64,000 nt of DNA from Komagataeibacter intermedius TF2 (lineage in GTDB: Bacteria; Pseudomonadota; Alphaproteobacteria; Acetobacterales; Acetobacteraceae). A program made the position numbers and the translations under genes. The DNA lies in NCBI RefSeq assembly GCF_000964425.1, contig NZ_BANF01000100.1:24036-88035 (forward strand). The letters are read 5' to 3'. Below are positions 35,281-43,423 of the stretch, piece after piece (position 1 is the first letter of the stretch; each line of letters starts with the position of its first letter). The notes under the pieces are model-generated. The model had not been told where the DNA came from, made no database searches, and saw nothing but the letters and a program-made list of their open reading frames with translations.

Positions 35281-36516
35281 ATGAATACCGACGTAGCCAT
35301 TATAGGGGCTGGCCCCTATGGTCTCTCCCTTGCAGCCCATCTGCGCGACAGGGGTGTCAACTTCCGTATTTTCGGGCGCCCGATGGGGTTCTGGCGCGAT
35401 CATGTCCCCGCCGCCCTGCGACTGAAGGCAGAAGGGTTCGCACTGGACCTGTTTGACCCCACCCGCAGGTCAACCCTTGCACGGTTCTGCAAGGAACGGG
35501 GATATCCCTACGCCCCCATCGGCAAACCCATTCCTGCCAAGGTTTTCCGGGAATACGGCGAAGAATTCCAGAAAACCCACGTGCCGCATCTCCAGCCATG
35601 CCGGGTCACGCATCTGGCACGCACGCTGGATGGATTTGTCCTTCATCTGGACAATGGGGAAAGTGTCCTGGCGCGCAATGTGGTCATGGCGATCGGGATC
35701 GAACACTTCGCCTACACCCCCCCTGCCGCGCGCCACCTGCCTGCCGACCGGATCAGCCATACCTTTGACGAACTCACGTTTGACCGCTTTGCGGGCAAGC
35801 GGGTCGCCGTGATTGGCGCGGGGTCATCAGCGGTGGATACGGCCTGCTTCCTGCATAACGCTGGCGCGCAGACCTTTATCTGCACCCGCCGGCCCAAGAT
35901 ATGGATCAACCATCCCCCACGGAAATTAACGGGGCTGAAGCTGCTGTGGACCCGGATCAAGAAGCCCGTTTCCGGTCTGGGGACGGGGTGGCGGTCGCGC
36001 ATGGCCTGTGACCTGCCCGATGTCTTTCACATGCTGCCCGCCCGCCTGCGCCTGCGTATTACACGCGGCCATCTTGGCCCGGCGGCGGGATGGGTAACGG
36101 GTCAGGTTGTCCGGGATCAGGTGCCGATCTGGCTCAATCTCGACCTGCAGTCCGCGCAGATGCGCGATAACGCCATCCATCTTGTCTTTCGCGATACAAA
36201 GGCCGAACGCCCGCGCACGGTAGATGTCGACCATGTGTTCCTGGGCACCGGCGTCCGGGTGGATATGCAGCGCATCCCCTTCCTCGACCCCGTGCTGGCG
36301 CGCGCCATCCGCACCGAGGAGAACATGCCCGCCCTGTCGCGCAGTTTTGAGTCGAGCGTGCCGGGCCTGTACTTCATCGGCCCCATGGCGGCGGGCAGCT
36401 TTGGTCCCCTTTTACGCTTTGCCTGGGGCGCGCGCTTTGCCGCGCGCCGCCTGAGCGCCCGACTGGGCCGACAACCCGTGCCGGTCCCGGTCCCGCAGGC
36501 CGCCTTCGCGTCCTGA
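35281..36516 (+). CDS. FAD/NAD(P)-dependent oxidoreductase (flavin monooxygenase-like)
   Basis: A 411-residue protein with two dinucleotide folds: FAD-binding AIIGAGPYGLSLAAHLR at the N-terminus and NAD(P)-binding VAVIGAGSSAVDTACFLHNAGA near residue 175. Further typical segments are RIFGRPMGFWRDHVPAALRL and the C-terminal SVPGLYFIGPMAAGSFGPLLRFAWGA. It belongs with FMO-like oxygenases and oxidoreductases; the Baeyer-Villiger fingerprint was not seen. The ATG at 35281 starts the FAD motif; the frame to 35224 is open but unsupported. It is the first gene of a two-gene unit with an ATP-grasp enzyme 51 bp downstream. The substrate is unknown. Confidence 0.85.
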   Translation: MNTDVAIIGAGPYGLSLAAHLRDRGVNFRIFGRPMGFWRDHVPAALRLKAEGFALDLFDPTRRSTLARFCKERGYPYAPIGKPIPAKVFREYGEEFQKTHVPHLQPCRVTHLARTLDGFVLHLDNGESVLARNVVMAIGIEHFAYTPPAARHLPADRISHTFDELTFDRFAGKRVAVIGAGSSAVDTACFLHNAGAQTFICTRRPKIWINHPPRKLTGLKLLWTRIKKPVSGLGTGWRSRMACDLPDVFHMLPARLRLRITRGHLGPAAGWVTGQVVRDQVPIWLNLDLQSAQMRDNAIHLVFRDTKAERPRTVDVDHVFLGTGVRVDMQRIPFLDPVLARAIRTEENMPALSRSFESSVPGLYFIGPMAAGSFGPLLRFAWGARFAARRLSARLGRQPVPVPVPQAAFAS

Positions 36517-36567
36517 TTTTCCCTGCCGTCATCCTGAAGCCCGACCCGAACTGGAAAGTTGCGGATC

Positions 36568-37896
36568 ATGAAAAACGATTTTACGGTTCTTATCGTCTCC
36601 TCCGTGTGGTGGTCGGCCATCACGCGCGCTGCGGTGGAATTCCTGGAAAGCGGGGTGGAGGTCCATGCCATCTGCCCGGCCGGACATCCCCTGCGCTGCC
36701 TGAGCGCGATCAGGAGCATACAGACCTATCCGTATGTCGCGCCGACCGCAGCGCTGGCTAATGCCATTGCACAGCTCCGCCCCGATCTGATCATCCCGGC
36801 GGATGACCGGGTCGTTGTGACCCTGCACCAGGTCTTCAGCGAGGCTGATCCCACAACCGCCATGGGCCGGTTATGCCGTGACACCATCGAAAGATCCCTT
36901 GGGCGGCATGAATACTTTGCCTATGCGCAGACGCGGCTCCGGCTCATCGATGTTTTGCGCGAGCAGGGCATTCCCACCCCTGCCGCAGCCAACCTCGCCA
37001 CCATGGAGGATGTCAGGCGATGGTGCGCGGCCACGCCCGGCCCGTGGGTGCTCAAGCGCGACCGGAGCTGGGGCGGCTCCGGCGTGGTGATCGCGGATAC
37101 GCAGCAGGAAGCCGAAAGCAGTTTCCATCGCCTGTCGCAGCCGGTGCGCATGATCTGCGCGCTGCGTGTGCTGCTGGCGGATCGCGACATCTATTCCTTC
37201 ATGGATGCAACGGCCCGGCATCCCCTGCCCGTCATGGCGCAGGCGCATGTCACCGGCATGCCCGCCAATATCATGGTGGCCTGCTGGGAAGGGGAAGTGA
37301 TCGGCACGCTGGGGGTCAATGTCGTGTCCTATCAGGGACGCACGGGGGCTGCGACGGTGATCGAGATCACACAGTCGGCCGATATGGAACGCGCGGCACG
37401 GGTCACCTGCGCGGCATTGAAGCTGTCGGGTTTTTTTGGCCTGGATTTTGTACGATGCGCAAAAACCGGCACCTATCATTTTATTGAAATGAATCCCCGC
37501 CTGACCCAGATCGGCCATCTGTGCCATGGTGGCAATACCCTGATCCGCCGCCTGCTGCAGCATGTGCGCGGCAGGGCGCAGGTGGCCATGCCCGCCGCCG
37601 CGATGGAACTGCATGAACGCACCCTGATCGCCCTGTTCCCGCAGATCCTGCGCACCGATCCCGATACGATGAAGAATGCCTCCGCCTGGATCGACATTCC
37701 ATGGCGCTATCCTGAACTGGTGGAGGAACTGCTGCGCCGTCCGTGGCCGCGACGGGGATCTGTCGCACGGCTGGAAGAACGGCTGAGACCCAACATGCCC
37801 TATGGCAAATCCGTGGACCGGGGGGAGGCGCTGGGCAAACTGTCCACCCTGCTGAAGACAGGCATGGTCACGGACATGCCTATGGCCATCCTGTAA
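36568..37896 (+). CDS. ATP-grasp superfamily ligase
   Basis: A 442-residue protein. The N-terminal domain (MKNDFTVLIVSSVWWSAITRAAVEFL; LRPDLIIPADDRVVVTLHQVF) resembles the pre-ATP-grasp fold. The ATP-grasp core has GPWVLKRDRSWGGSGVVIADT as the nucleotide lysine/Gly-rich loop and YHFIEMNPRLTQIGHLCHGG with the Mg-binding E-M-N-P-R. Such enzymes activate a carboxylate as acyl-phosphate and join it to an amine or thiol. The substrates are unknown. GGAAAG precedes the ATG at 36568 by nine bases. It is the partner of the FAD oxidoreductase gene and converges on a GGDEF/EAL gene. Confidence 0.85.
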   Translation: MKNDFTVLIVSSVWWSAITRAAVEFLESGVEVHAICPAGHPLRCLSAIRSIQTYPYVAPTAALANAIAQLRPDLIIPADDRVVVTLHQVFSEADPTTAMGRLCRDTIERSLGRHEYFAYAQTRLRLIDVLREQGIPTPAAANLATMEDVRRWCAATPGPWVLKRDRSWGGSGVVIADTQQEAESSFHRLSQPVRMICALRVLLADRDIYSFMDATARHPLPVMAQAHVTGMPANIMVACWEGEVIGTLGVNVVSYQGRTGAATVIEITQSADMERAARVTCAALKLSGFFGLDFVRCAKTGTYHFIEMNPRLTQIGHLCHGGNTLIRRLLQHVRGRAQVAMPAAAMELHERTLIALFPQILRTDPDTMKNASAWIDIPWRYPELVEELLRRPWPRRGSVARLEERLRPNMPYGKSVDRGEALGKLSTLLKTGMVTDMPMAIL

Positions 37897-37945
37897 GGAA
37901 AGGGTGCCGGCCCGCTGTTGCTGAAAAGCCGGCTGCTGTCTGCAG

Positions 37946-37974
37946 GCGCCGCCTTTTTCCGAAAAGGGCGGCGC
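37946..37974. repeat. Stem-loop repeat, copy 5, between convergent genes
   Basis: Hairpin arms gcgccgcc and ggcggcgc enclose ctttttccgaaaag. It is located between the convergent ATP-grasp and GGDEF/EAL genes and probably terminates both. Confidence 0.7.
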
Positions 37975-38009
37975 TGCCTGACGCGCCCAGAAAACGGGAC
38001 ACCCGGCAA

Positions 38010-40142
38010 TCAGGCATAGGACAGGATGGACTGCCGGATCACATCCGAAGGCTGGGGGCGGCCAAGCAGGAAGCCCTGAACCTGATTGCATCCAAGATCA
38101 TTGAGGTGCGCCCACTGGTCATGTGTTTCCACGCCTTCCGCCGTGATGGGAATATCCATGCTCTGCGCCAGGCTGATAATGGCCTGAATGATGCCTGACG
38201 CGCTGCGTTCGGGCAGTTCCTGCACGAAGGAACGGTCGATCTTGATTTTCTGGAACTGGAAGGACCGCAGGTACCCCAGCGAAGAATACCCCGTACCAAA
38301 ATCATCCAGCACGATACTGCACCCGATACGCCCCAGCTGTTGCAGGATATGGCGGTTGGCGGCGCTGTTCTGGACAAAAATGTTTTCTGTAATCTCGATT
38401 TCCAGCCGATGCGGCGCAAGTCCGGAACAGGCCAGCGCCCCTTCGACAATGCTGAGGAAACGCGGGTTCCGCAACTGGATGGGGGACACGTTCACCGCGA
38501 TCTTGACCTGTTCGGGCCAGTCCGCCGCTTCCTGGCAGGCAGCCCGCAGGACCCATTCCCCCAGATCATGAATCAGCCCGTTTTCTTCCGCCAGGCCCAC
38601 AAACTGGTCCGGGGGAACCATGCCGTGCGTGGGATGGTGCCAGCGCACCAGGGCTTCACATGCGCTGATACGGTTGGCCGGCATTGAATACAGGGGCTGG
38701 AAATGCAGGGTCAGGCCGCTGCTGGCAATGGCCGTGCGCAGTTCATTGCCCAGACGCGCGCGTGTCTGGATTTCATCACGCAGGGCGGCATCGAAGAACT
38801 GGAATCCATTGCGCCCCTGTGACTTGGCGCGATACAGCGCAATATCGGCATATTGCAGTAGGGTATCCGCATTATCGGCATCCTGTGGGTACAACGCCGA
38901 GCCCACACTGGCGCCAATGACAATATGGTGGCCGTCAATAATGTAGGGACGGCTGACGGTTTCGACAATTTCGCGCGCCCGTCCCGTCAGTTCCGCCTGT
39001 GCGGGCACAGTGGGCCAGATAATGGCGAATTCATCACCACCCAGCCGCGCCACCAGATCCTCGGGCCGACTGCATGCCCGCAGCCGCTCCGCCACCAGCC
39101 GCAACAGTGCATCCCCCGCCGCATGGCCATACACGTCATTGACCGTCTTGAAGTAATCCAGGTCGATACACAGTAATGTCGCATCCTGTCCGGCAGTACA
39201 GACCGCATCCAGACGGGAACTGAACAGCGCACGATTGGCAAGGCCGGTCAGGGGATCATAATGCGCAAGCCGCTCAACCTGCTGCTGGGCAGTACGCTGT
39301 TCCGTGACATCATCAGCCACGCACAGTTCCCAGCGCGCGCCCCCGCGTTCATCCGCAATCATGACATGGCGGGTGGCAATGGCGCGCGGGTCCCCATGCT
39401 GATTACACAGGACCTGTTCGCGCACGCCCTGCTGCCCTTCCGCCGGACGACTGACCAGCAGGTGACCGATTTCGTCCGTGCCAAAGACCTGCGCGGTATC
39501 CTTTTCAATCAGCAGGTCACGCCGGCATCCCATCATGTCCTCGGCCGCACGATTGACCAGCACGAGGTGTTCATGCCGCACGGACCGGACAACCAGGGCA
39601 GACGGAATGTTTTCTACAATCGTGTCTATGAACAGCTTGTCGCGTAATATTCTTTTATTGGCCCGGCGCAGGTCTTCCGCCGCCTGCTCCAGGCGGGCGG
39701 CGGACGCGACCGCATGGGAATGGGACGCGTTCATCAGGTCCAGAACGGACCCCGTCCCGCGATAGCGTCCGTTATCGGTCACGATATAGCCGCGCAGGAG
39801 GTCGTCTGCCTGACCCATCAGGGTCCGGGCGGTAAAATCAGATGCCAGAACCCCGGCGTCGATCAGGACCGGGGCTGTGTCCATCAGTAATGAAACAGGG
39901 CGGCGATTAAACAGGGAATGACCGAATTTACCTGACACTTTCAGAAAAAAAGCCTGTCGCTCAACCAGACCGACAGGCACATCATCCTCACCCACAACCG
40001 CAACCAGCATCAGTTCCGGATCTGCATGAAAAAGATCGAAAAGACATTCCCCCAGATCAGAAGGCCGGATGACGGGACCCTTCCTGGCGATGTCCCCCAT
40101 GACAAGAAAGGAGGACGGCCCTGTCTGTGCAGAAATATCCAT
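38010..40142 (-). CDS. CBS-PAS-GGDEF-EAL cyclic-di-GMP signalling protein
   Basis: A 710-residue soluble protein. Residues 15-140 resemble a CBS pair (FLVMGDIARKGPVIRPSDLGECLFDLF; ADDLLRGYIVTDNGRYRGTGSVLDLM). A PAS domain spans about 168-285. The GGDEF domain (290-450) has intact GGDEF at 368-372 with an inhibitory RxxD site, RPED 359-362. The EAL domain (462-705) keeps EAL at 496-498, DDFGTGYSS and AEGVET. Both diguanylate cyclase and phosphodiesterase activities are therefore possible on sequence grounds. In cellulose-producing acetic acid bacteria c-di-GMP activates cellulose synthase, so this protein could tune exopolysaccharide output; that link is inferred. Confidence 0.92.
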   Translation of the reverse strand: MDISAQTGPSSFLVMGDIARKGPVIRPSDLGECLFDLFHADPELMLVAVVGEDDVPVGLVERQAFFLKVSGKFGHSLFNRRPVSLLMDTAPVLIDAGVLASDFTARTLMGQADDLLRGYIVTDNGRYRGTGSVLDLMNASHSHAVASAARLEQAAEDLRRANKRILRDKLFIDTIVENIPSALVVRSVRHEHLVLVNRAAEDMMGCRRDLLIEKDTAQVFGTDEIGHLLVSRPAEGQQGVREQVLCNQHGDPRAIATRHVMIADERGGARWELCVADDVTEQRTAQQQVERLAHYDPLTGLANRALFSSRLDAVCTAGQDATLLCIDLDYFKTVNDVYGHAAGDALLRLVAERLRACSRPEDLVARLGGDEFAIIWPTVPAQAELTGRAREIVETVSRPYIIDGHHIVIGASVGSALYPQDADNADTLLQYADIALYRAKSQGRNGFQFFDAALRDEIQTRARLGNELRTAIASSGLTLHFQPLYSMPANRISACEALVRWHHPTHGMVPPDQFVGLAEENGLIHDLGEWVLRAACQEAADWPEQVKIAVNVSPIQLRNPRFLSIVEGALACSGLAPHRLEIEITENIFVQNSAANRHILQQLGRIGCSIVLDDFGTGYSSLGYLRSFQFQKIKIDRSFVQELPERSASGIIQAIISLAQSMDIPITAEGVETHDQWAHLNDLGCNQVQGFLLGRPQPSDVIRQSILSYA

Positions 40143-40232
40143 TGTTCAATTCCCCACATTAATTACTTATTATTATAATTTTTTTATTTAATAACTTATT
40201 GCTGAACAAAAAACGGGCATTATGAAAAAGCA

Positions 40233-40263
40233 GCCTGCCAATATCTGTATGACACTGGCAGGC
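40233..40263 (-). terminator. Rho-independent terminator of the porin gene
   Basis: Arms gcctgcca and tggcaggc form an 8-bp stem with further imperfect pairing. On the minus strand the hairpin is followed by TGCTTTTTC, 29 bp after the porin stop. Confidence 0.75.
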
Positions 40264-40291
40264 ATGACATCATGAAATGATGGAAAGCATT

Positions 40292-42004
40292 TTAGAACGC
40301 TGCCTGGATACGTCCGGCGACAGAGTTACCGTGACGGCCCATGATGTCATAAAGCGAGGTGCTGCCGCTGCTTGCCTTGTTATCATCGCTGACGATGAAG
40401 TGGTTGAAGTCAAGCATGAAGCGGAAGTGACGGTTGGGATACCAGTTCAGCCCGGCCGACCAGACCGTCTGCTGGCCACCGCGGATGGCGTTGGCCGAGT
40501 TCAGGTTGCTGTTCAGGTCGGTCACGCTGTAACGCGCGGAAACTTCCAGCGCGCCCCAGTACCCATGTGCGGGATCAAAGGCATGATCCACGCCGGGCGC
40601 CGCAAATGCGCCTTCCTTGATGTTATAGGAACGCGGCTTGCCGAAAATGGTGTAGTTGGCCGCACCATAGTAACCGGTAAAGTTGACCGTGCCCTGCTCG
40701 GCGGCACTGCCGCTGGAATTGTTTCCGCGCGTGACCCCGATATTATAGTATTCACCCTTCAGCACCAGCCGCTTCCAGCGGAAGCCCAGTTCCGGACCTG
40801 CCGACCAGATGCTGCCCACGTTGCCAACGGTTGCACTCAGCAGCTTGGTGGTGGTCAGGTCAACTTCCGGCTGTTCGGCAAATGTCGCCGAACGGTCGTC
40901 AGATGCCGTCGCCTGCGCGACCTTGAAGGCGCTGATCGCCGACACGCCGACATGCACATCTATGTCCTTGGACACATAGGGGCGGCCCGCGACACGGAAG
41001 GTGCCACCCGTCTGGCTGTCATACCCGGCGGCACGCTTGCCGTAGCTCTGCCCCGTCAGGTAACCCGCAATCCACCAGCGCTTGCCATAATGCAGGGCGC
41101 CCACGCTCATACGGGCGTCACCGGCGGCGATGTTACGGACGATATCGGTAATGGCGGGACGTTCCATCATCTCGAATTCGTTCGAGCTTTCGGAATCTTC
41201 TTCCGTCACGCGCGGCTGGAAATAACCTGCGGTGATGACTGTGTTATGGAAGCCGGCATAGTTCAGGTTCGCTTCATACAGCGTGGCCGAACCATCTGCA
41301 TTGGACGACCCGAAATCCGGGGTGATGTTCGCAATCCAGTTCTTGTACCGGAACGAGATGGGGATACGCAGGCGGCGGGCGTTTTCAGTCAGGCCTTCGT
41401 AATCGCCCTTGCTTTCCCCACGACGCGGAGACATGCCCATGAAGCCACCAATATCTTCATGGAAGGCCAGGCCGATGGACATGGCATACATCCCGTCTTC
41501 AGACGAGATGGTGGGACGCCCACCGGGGAAGCCCACAACCATGCCCCCCATGTGCACGGCTTCTTCCTTTTCCGTCGCCGCACGGAACGACGCCCAGGAG
41601 GAGGAGACACCACGGTCGGACGGCGGCGTGCCCAGATCAGCCTTCTGCATGGCGCTGCCCAGGCTGCTGCCCATTCCGCCACCCATGCCGCTATCGCCAC
41701 CGATATGGATATCGCGTGCGTAGCTTTCGGGCAGCGGCTGGCCCTTGCTTGCTGCAACCCGACGGGCCTGTGCCGCGTTGGCAGCGGGGGTATTGCGGGA
41801 TTCGGCACGGACCAGGCGCTGGCGCAGCACGCTGATCTGACCGGACATTTCCCGGCGCATTTCCTGCATCTCACGCTGCAGGGCCTGTATCTGCTGGGCA
41901 TCCGACGCGGATGCTGCATGAGCCTGATGGAAGGAGGATGCGCCCCACAGGGCAGATGAACCAAGCAACAGAGAAACAGCAGACCGGCGGATCATATTAA
42001 TCAT
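40292..42004 (-). CDS. OprO/OprP-like phosphate-selective porin
   Basis: A 570-residue outer-membrane protein. The signal peptide ends near HQAHAAS, a short coiled coil follows (QQIQALQREMQEMRREMSGQISVLRQRL) as in OprP-type trimeric porins, then a Gly/Met-rich linker and a beta-barrel with alternating aromatic strands (ISFRYKNWIANITPDFGSSN, KRWWIAGYLTGQSYGKRA, TFRVAGRPYVS), ending GRIQAAF with the C-terminal Phe used for membrane insertion. It carries phosphate or similar anions across the outer membrane. ATGs at 42004 and 41995 are both possible starts. A PhoB-type repeat array lies 56 bp upstream, and pstS is the next gene upstream. Confidence 0.85.
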   Translation of the reverse strand: MINMIRRSAVSLLLGSSALWGASSFHQAHAASASDAQQIQALQREMQEMRREMSGQISVLRQRLVRAESRNTPAANAAQARRVAASKGQPLPESYARDIHIGGDSGMGGGMGSSLGSAMQKADLGTPPSDRGVSSSWASFRAATEKEEAVHMGGMVVGFPGGRPTISSEDGMYAMSIGLAFHEDIGGFMGMSPRRGESKGDYEGLTENARRLRIPISFRYKNWIANITPDFGSSNADGSATLYEANLNYAGFHNTVITAGYFQPRVTEEDSESSNEFEMMERPAITDIVRNIAAGDARMSVGALHYGKRWWIAGYLTGQSYGKRAAGYDSQTGGTFRVAGRPYVSKDIDVHVGVSAISAFKVAQATASDDRSATFAEQPEVDLTTTKLLSATVGNVGSIWSAGPELGFRWKRLVLKGEYYNIGVTRGNNSSGSAAEQGTVNFTGYYGAANYTIFGKPRSYNIKEGAFAAPGVDHAFDPAHGYWGALEVSARYSVTDLNSNLNSANAIRGGQQTVWSAGLNWYPNRHFRFMLDFNHFIVSDDNKASSGSTSLYDIMGRHGNSVAGRIQAAF

Positions 42005-42059
42005 TCCGTAATGAAGGGTGAGTTCATTTAGAATGGGCGCACAATCTTGTGTGTTATGT

Positions 42060-42092
42060 TTCGAATACAGTTTTATGAAGGATTTATGACAG
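42060..42092 (-). promoter_or_regulatory. Pho box upstream of the porin gene
   Basis: On the minus strand three 11-bp units follow each other: CTGTCATAAAT, CCTTCATAAAA, CTGTATTCGAA. The first two fit the PhoB direct-repeat consensus (CTGTCAT plus an AT-rich tail), the third weakly. The two strong units are almost identical to those before pstS. Confidence 0.75.
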
Positions 42093-42105
42093 CCCGGAAT
42101 ACAAA

Positions 42106-42132
42106 GAAGCCGCCCGGGAACCGGACGGCTTC
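42106..42132 (-). terminator. Terminator after pstS
   Basis: Arms gaagccgcccgg and ccggacggcttc (one G-T pair) enclose a three-base loop. On the minus strand the stem is followed by TTTGT. It lies 40 bp beyond the pstS stop and upstream of the porin Pho box. Confidence 0.8.
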
Positions 42133-42171
42133 TTGATGTTGTTACTTATATGTTATTACTTGATGGTTATA

Positions 42172-43203
42172 TTATTTTGCGCTGTCCCACTGCTGCAGGA
42201 TGTCGGTTTTCACATTCGCGGGCACCGGCACGTAATCCAGACGCAGCGCCGCCGCATCCCCGTTCTTCAGTGCATAGCCAAAGAACTTGCGCACCGCCGG
42301 GCCATGGTCCGTCTTGCCCGTCGGTACCGGCACCAGCACATAGGTGGGGGAGACAATCGGCCATGCGCCCGGCCCGGTGGTGTCCAGCAGGTCAACGGCG
42401 AAATGCGATGCATCCTTCCAGTCCGCGGCTTCCGCCGCGCGGCTGAAGCTGTCCATGCCCGGCGCGACATAGGCGCCGCTGTGGTTCTTCAGCTTGACGG
42501 TCGTCATGTGCGCGTTGGCGGCAAAGGCATATTCGACATAACCGATCGCCCCTTCGGTATTACGCACGGACGCAGCCACGCCATCATTGCCGCGCGCGCC
42601 GATCCCGCCGGGCCATGAAATGGATGCGCCAGCACCCTGCCCTTCACGCCATTCAGGGGAAACACGGGCCAGATAGCCGGTGAAAACCGCCGTCGTGCCA
42701 GACCCGTCCGCACGGTGCACGGTCGCGACGGGGGTATCAGGCAGCTTCATGCCGGGGTTGAGGGCTGCAATCTTCGGATCATTCCACTGCTCGATCTCGC
42801 CACGGTAAATGGCAGCCAGCGTCGGGCCGTCAAGCTGGATCTGGTTGGCGGCAACACCCGGCAGGTTAATGACCGGCACGATGCCGCCCATGACGGTCGG
42901 AAACTGGAACAGGTGGGCGTTTTCCAGTTTCTGGCGATCCATGGGCACATCGGACGCGCCAAAATCAACCGTGCCTGCCAGAATCTGGTTCTGCCCGGCG
43001 CTGGAGCCTACGGTCTGGTAATTCAGGTTGACGCCAGCAGCACTGCGCCCGTCAGCCCCCCATGCCCCGTAAATGGGCGCGGCGAAGCTGGAGCCGGCAC
43101 CTGTAATATCCGCGGCATGCGCCATAACCGGCAGCGCGGTCGCCAACAGGGCACATGTAAGCATTCGAGCAGGAAAATACATAATACTCATGTTCTCCGA
43201 CAT
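42172..43203 (-). CDS. pstS: Phosphate ABC transporter substrate-binding protein PstS
   Basis: A 343-residue periplasmic protein. A signal peptide ends near PVMAHAADITG. The phosphate-binding segments are ITGAGSSFAAPIY, QTVGSSAGQNQILAGTVDFGASDVPM and RADGSGTTAVFTGYLA, all classical PstS motifs. It captures inorganic phosphate for the PstCAB importer. No pstC, pstA, pstB or phoU gene is in the window, so it stands alone here. Several ATGs are possible (43203, 43191, 43182); GGAG precedes the second. A three-unit Pho box lies about 80-110 bp upstream and a terminator follows, so it is a single-gene Pho unit. Confidence 0.93.
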   Translation of the reverse strand: MSENMSIMYFPARMLTCALLATALPVMAHAADITGAGSSFAAPIYGAWGADGRSAAGVNLNYQTVGSSAGQNQILAGTVDFGASDVPMDRQKLENAHLFQFPTVMGGIVPVINLPGVAANQIQLDGPTLAAIYRGEIEQWNDPKIAALNPGMKLPDTPVATVHRADGSGTTAVFTGYLARVSPEWREGQGAGASISWPGGIGARGNDGVAASVRNTEGAIGYVEYAFAANAHMTTVKLKNHSGAYVAPGMDSFSRAAEAADWKDASHFAVDLLDTTGPGAWPIVSPTYVLVPVPTGKTDHGPAVRKFFGYALKNGDAAALRLDYVPVPANVKTDILQQWDSAK

Positions 43204-43281
43204 GAAGAAGACAGACGTGTCTGGCTATGTCTCAGACATGGGCGGACATTAAAAAACTGCCGAAACAAATAACAATGATAT

Positions 43282-43314
43282 GTCCATGACAGTTTTATGA
43301 AGGATTTATGAAAT
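43282..43314 (-). promoter_or_regulatory. Pho box upstream of pstS
   Basis: Minus-strand units ATTTCATAAAT, CCTTCATAAAA and CTGTCATGGAC repeat at 11-bp spacing with TCAT in the same register in each. This is the layout bound by PhoB dimers. Confidence 0.78.
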
Positions 43315-43359
43315 TATCCTGCCTGTCCTGTCGCGTTTCCTGCGCCATGAAATAACAAA

Positions 43360-43391
43360 GGGCATGGAATGGCCGCAGCCACTCCATGCCC
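43360..43391 (-). terminator. Terminator of manC
   Basis: A 9-bp perfect stem (gggcatgga / tccatgccc), extended by ggc/gcc around a cgca loop, lies 33 bp past the manC stop. It is followed on the minus strand by TTTGTTATTTC. Confidence 0.8.
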
Positions 43392-43423
43392 TGCATATGA
43401 TCGTGCCGTAACGCGACAGCGGA

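Noticed and set aside
33700..38000. A genomic island inserted at the tRNA-Arg end
   Set aside because: There is no integrase, no direct repeat of the tRNA 3' end near 37.9 kb and no mobility gene; the AT-rich block alone is not enough.
40277..41959. A 560-codon plus-strand open frame
   Set aside because: It is antisense to the porin gene; the porin has a signal peptide, a beta-barrel pattern and a Pho box.
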